Positions 14,154 through 16,576 of a DNA stretch of 16,576 bases are shown here, in pieces. Location: contig JASFQI010000077.1 of the NCBI GenBank assembly GCA_050115555.1, positions 1-16,576 on the forward strand, given 5' to 3'. This DNA comes from JASFQI01 sp050115555 (GTDB taxonomy: Bacteria > Desulfobacterota > DSM-4660 > Desulfatiglandales > HGW-15). How positions within the stretch are numbered: the stretch's first letter is position 1; every line of letters starts with the position of its first letter. The notes below the pieces were generated by a model. The model was given only the letters and a program-made list of their open reading frames with translations, ran no database searches and was not told where the DNA came from. Position numbers and translations under genes: made by a program.

Positions 14154-14277
14154 GGACATCCCCGGAAGAAGGGGCCCCTCTTCGCAAGATGAAGCTGTAT
14201 CCTGTCTTGCAACCTCAGGCGGCGTTCGCCTCCTGCCCCTGGGACCCGCCCTGAAGGACCCTTCGGGACCGTGCGTT

Positions 14278-14307
14278 TTGACACCTCCCCAAGACCCGTG
14301 CTAGATT
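14278..14307 (+). promoter_or_regulatory. Sigma-70 promoter of the dehydrogenase gene
   Basis: TTGACA (14278-14283), 18-bp spacer, TAGATT (14302-14307). The predicted start, near 14314, leaves a ~30-nt leader with AAGGGGG before the ATG. Confidence 0.6.
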
Positions 14308-14343
14308 ACGGAATCACCGGCTTTTGAAGACAAGGGGGACCTC

Positions 14344-15228
14344 ATGGAACGACAGAAGATCGGATGGATCGGCATCGGGGTCATGGGGAGCGCCATGGCC
14401 GGGCACCTTCAGGCCGCAGGTCATGACCTGTTCGTCTTCAACCGCACCCGCACCAAGGCCGAGCCCCTCCTGGAGAAGGGGGCCCGCTGGTGTGCGTCCC
14501 CGGCCGACGTGGCCCGCCAGGCCGAGATCGTCTTCACCATGGTAGGACTCCCCGAGGACGTAGAGGAGGTCTACCTCGGGGAGGACGGCATCCTTTCCGA
14601 GCCGAGCAACGCCCGCATCGTGGTGGACATGACCACGAGCGAGCCCGCCCTGGCGCAGACCCTGGCCGAGGAGGCCGCCTCCGCGGGGATCGAGAGCCTG
14701 GACGCGCCTGTCTCCGGCGGCGATGTCGGAGCGCGCAACGGGACCCTGGCCATCATGGTCGGCGGAAACGGCGAGGCCTTTGAGGAGGTGCTTCCCCTCT
14801 TCGAGATTATGGGTGAGAACATCGTCCTCATGGGCGGGCCGGGTGCGGGTCAGCACACGAAGATGTGCAACCAGGTCCTCGTTGCCGGAACCATGATCGG
14901 GGTGTGCGAGTCCCTTTTGTACGCGGTCAAGCAGGGCCTGGATCCGCAGGCCGTCATCGACATCATCGGTAAGGGCGCGGCCGGTTCCTGGAGCATCAAC
15001 AACCTGGGTCCGCGCATCGTCCAGGGCAACTTCGACCCCGGGTTTTTCGTGGAGCACTTCATCAAGGACATGGGGATCGCCCTGAAGGAATCGGCCGCTT
15101 CAGGAATCGCCCTGCCGGGGTTGGCCCTGGTCCACCAGCTCTACCTAGCCCTTCAGGCCCAGGGCCACGGCCGATCCGGCACCCAGGCGCTCTACCTGGC
15201 CCTGAAATCCTTGAACGGCATGGCCTGA
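14344..15228 (+). CDS. 3-hydroxyisobutyrate-dehydrogenase-family NAD(P)-dependent oxidoreductase
   Basis: The 294-residue product has the Rossmann fingerprint GWIGIGVMGSAMAGHL (7-22), the substrate-binding signature DAPVSGGDVGARNG (120-133), the catalytic lysine K173 (GQHTKMCNQ) and the conserved KDMGIAL. It belongs to the beta-hydroxyacid dehydrogenase family, which includes 3-hydroxyisobutyrate, tartronate semialdehyde, succinic semialdehyde (GLYR) and related reductases. The exact substrate cannot be told from the sequence, and length is normal. It has its own promoter, so it is probably transcribed separately from the hydrolase. A hairpin at 15276-15302 follows it. Confidence 0.9.
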   Translation: MERQKIGWIGIGVMGSAMAGHLQAAGHDLFVFNRTRTKAEPLLEKGARWCASPADVARQAEIVFTMVGLPEDVEEVYLGEDGILSEPSNARIVVDMTTSEPALAQTLAEEAASAGIESLDAPVSGGDVGARNGTLAIMVGGNGEAFEEVLPLFEIMGENIVLMGGPGAGQHTKMCNQVLVAGTMIGVCESLLYAVKQGLDPQAVIDIIGKGAAGSWSINNLGPRIVQGNFDPGFFVEHFIKDMGIALKESAASGIALPGLALVHQLYLALQAQGHGRSGTQALYLALKSLNGMA

Positions 15229-15275
15229 GAAGGCACACCCGGCAGACACAAACGCGTCGTATGTACGCGTCGGCC

Positions 15276-15302
15276 CAGGCCCAGCCGGTGAAAATGGGCC
15301 TG
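15276..15302 (+). terminator. Hairpin after the dehydrogenase gene
   Basis: CAGGCCCA (15276-15283) and TGGGCCTG (15295-15302) are perfect inverted repeats with an 11-nt loop. There is no T-run, so full termination is uncertain. Confidence 0.3.
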
Positions 15303-15449
15303 CCCATCCCGGTTTCATGCCTTCGAGGCATGCAACGCTGCAGCCTTTCGGGAAATTTCCCCACAAACCCAATTGCCTGATATCTCTACCATAAATTGAA
15401 TCGCTGCGCGGCTCACTCCGCCGTGGGAAACCGGGCGTGAAAAAAGTGC

Positions 15450-15478
15450 TTGACGCCCTGGGAGATTGCGGGTATTTT
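15450..15478 (+). promoter_or_regulatory. Sigma-70 promoter of the DUF2325 gene
   Basis: TTGACG (15450-15455), 17 bp, TATTTT (15473-15478). Transcription would start near 15485, inside the repeat region at 15484-15506. Confidence 0.6.
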
Positions 15479-15483
15479 TCAAA

Positions 15484-15506
15484 TAAATTAGGAGTCCCTA
15501 AATTAG
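15484..15506 (+). promoter_or_regulatory. Possible operator at the DUF2325 gene start site
   Basis: TAAATTAG occurs twice as a direct repeat (15484-15491 and 15499-15506). The same stretch also contains the dyad TTAGG-agtc-CCTAA. It begins at the predicted transcription start, a position suited to a repressor. The regulator is unknown. Confidence 0.4.
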
Positions 15507-15587
15507 TAAGGAGCAACGCAATCCCCCAGGCCAAGCCTTTTCCCAAACAAGGCAGACGCATACCCTGGAGGCCGAACCGGAGAAACC

Positions 15588-15611
15588 ATGAATCTGGGAG
15601 AACGCTTATGA
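15588..15611 (+). CDS. Possible seven-codon ORF coupled to the DUF2325 gene
   Basis: ATG at 15588 reads MNLGERL and its TGA overlaps the main ATG (ATGA). A GGAG lies upstream. It may couple translation of the next gene or be chance. Confidence 0.2.
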   Translation: MNLGERL

Positions 15612-16576
15612 ATCAGACCCTTCATCCTAATTCATCGTCCCCCAACCTTTCTGTCGAGACATGCATACCATGCCCGATGCCTTCTTCGGAGCGCTTGAGG
15701 TTCTGGGAAATCGATCACTTTTTCAAATGCCCGGTGGTTGGAGCCTGTCTTTCTATGGCCGAACAAAAGCAACTGCTCAAGAAAGCCGGCATCACCATAA
15801 AGCGGAAGACCCCCTTCAAAATCCATGAAGTGCTGGTGGCCTGCTCGGACAAGGAGAACCGACTCTCGAAGAAGGTGGACGCCCTGCTCAATCGAAAATT
15901 CGCAGTAGAAATCGAGAGGATGATGGGAGGCGATGAAGCAGCGCTCCTGGAGACCTGGAACGAGTGCTTCGAGGCGGGTGAATACGAGGGTGCTCTCTGG
16001 GCCGCCGTAACCTGCCCGGGCCTTTCCCCGGACACTCTTCACGAAATTTTCGGAGCGGTTCACATGGCCATGCACGGGACCGCCGAGGACATGAGAAAGC
16101 TGAAAACGCGGGTCGCCTTCCACCGGGAAGCCGCTGCAGGCCTTCAGAAGAAATTCCAAAAAGCCCGATCCGAATCCAGGGCATTGAAAAGGGAGAACCG
16201 CCGCTTGAAGACCATGGAGACAGAGCGGAAATCAAGCATCTCCTCCATGGAAGCGGAAAAGGGGCGCCTTGAAGAGGAATGCCGGAGATTGAAAGACGGA
16301 AGCCGGTTGTCGGAACTCGAACAAAAGGTCTCGGACCTCGAAGCGGAAAGAGATGCCCTGCTGGCCAGGGAAACCCGCCGAGAGGCCCATATCGACGCCC
16401 TTGAAAAGGACCATGCCCTTCTAACCGAGGCATTGAAGCGGGACCGGGAGGCCCTCGAGCACTTCAAGGTAGAGAGCCGAAGGGTCATCGACGACATGGC
16501 CCGAATGAATCGCTGTGATGCCAACTGTCCCTCCTTTGACCTGTGCAGGAAGCGCATTCTGATGGTCGGCGGACTG
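15608..16576 (+). CDS. DUF2325 coiled-coil protein (3' end outside the window)
   Basis: The first 323 residues are visible and the frame is open to the right edge. The N-terminal part carries C41PVVGAC47 within FFKCPVVGACLSM, a helical region with VHMAMHGTAEDM (H152, H156), and then a long charged coiled coil (about 160-295). The visible C-terminus CDANCPSFDLCRKRILMVGG (C303, C307, C313) is the entry to a DUF2325 domain, whose remainder lies beyond the window. DUF2325 proteins are cytosolic, sometimes near metal or redox genes, and their function is not established. GGGAG precedes the ATG at 15608. It has its own promoter and a possible operator. Confidence 0.8.
   Translation, partial: MNQTLHPNSSSPNLSVETCIPCPMPSSERLRFWEIDHFFKCPVVGACLSMAEQKQLLKKAGITIKRKTPFKIHEVLVACSDKENRLSKKVDALLNRKFAVEIERMMGGDEAALLETWNECFEAGEYEGALWAAVTCPGLSPDTLHEIFGAVHMAMHGTAEDMRKLKTRVAFHREAAAGLQKKFQKARSESRALKRENRRLKTMETERKSSISSMEAEKGRLEEECRRLKDGSRLSELEQKVSDLEAERDALLARETRREAHIDALEKDHALLTEALKRDREALEHFKVESRRVIDDMARMNRCDANCPSFDLCRKRILMVGGL

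Larger units (their letters stand above)
15229..15607. other. Intergenic region before the DUF2325 gene
   Basis: No gene is supported. It holds a hairpin after the dehydrogenase (15276-15302), a second perfect hairpin (CATGCCT-tcg-AGGCATG, 15316-15332) without a T-run, a strong promoter (15450-15478), a repeat-containing possible operator (15484-15506) and a seven-codon ORF overlapping the next start. Confidence 0.5.

Noticed and set aside
1..16576. CRISPR array, tRNA, rRNA or prophage
   Set aside because: No regularly spaced repeats, no tRNA cloverleaf or rRNA-like segment and no phage genes were seen.

Overview
The window looks like chromosomal DNA of a free-living Desulfobacterota/deltaproteobacterium, perhaps a sulfate reducer or syntroph. 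This is inferred from protein families, since no rRNA or marker gene is present. The families are a PAS-LuxR regulator with a typical C-terminus, an MJ0042 zinc-ribbon/HDOD protein, a DGC-domain protein, a DUF2325 protein and a CxxCH/calcium-repeat cytochrome. Gene density is moderate, with many long intergenic stretches that carry regulatory structure.

Left part (1-4460). The first kilobase has no convincing gene, only a possible transposase remnant at the left edge and a ~100-bp repeat. A second, inverted copy lies at 2219-2318, so the pair brackets an FHA-EAL protein (predicted c-di-GMP phosphodiesterase). A PAS-LuxR regulator follows, then two overlapping small genes whose products share a short repeated motif of unknown function, and a convergent DGC-domain gene.

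Middle (4461-9154). A zinc-ribbon/HDOD signalling protein follows a possible sigma-54 promoter. Next comes a layered leader: a sigma-70 promoter, a 12-codon Met/Cys-rich leader ORF, a strong hairpin, a GEMM-I (c-di-GMP) riboswitch and an overlapping intrinsic terminator, all upstream of a small DUF3303-like gene. On the minus strand, a periplasmic monohaem cytochrome c and a NOX/ferric-reductase-like flavocytochrome b form a likely transmembrane electron-transfer operon. The divergent intergenic region contains a possible structured RNA ending in a hairpin and T-run.

Right part (9155-16576). A secreted PDZ protein is followed by a TauABC/SsuABC-like ABC importer (binding protein, strong terminator, permease, ATPase). 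Then come a BioH-like alpha/beta hydrolase, a 3-hydroxyisobutyrate-dehydrogenase-family oxidoreductase with its own promoter, and a DUF2325 coiled-coil protein cut by the right edge, with a promoter and a repeat-containing possible operator.

The strongest new leads are the leader-peptide/riboswitch tandem at 6276-6585, the MITE-like pair around the EAL gene, and the repeat-motif small proteins. The c-di-GMP theme (one degrading enzyme, one sensing RNA) links two separate parts of the window, but a functional connection is inference.
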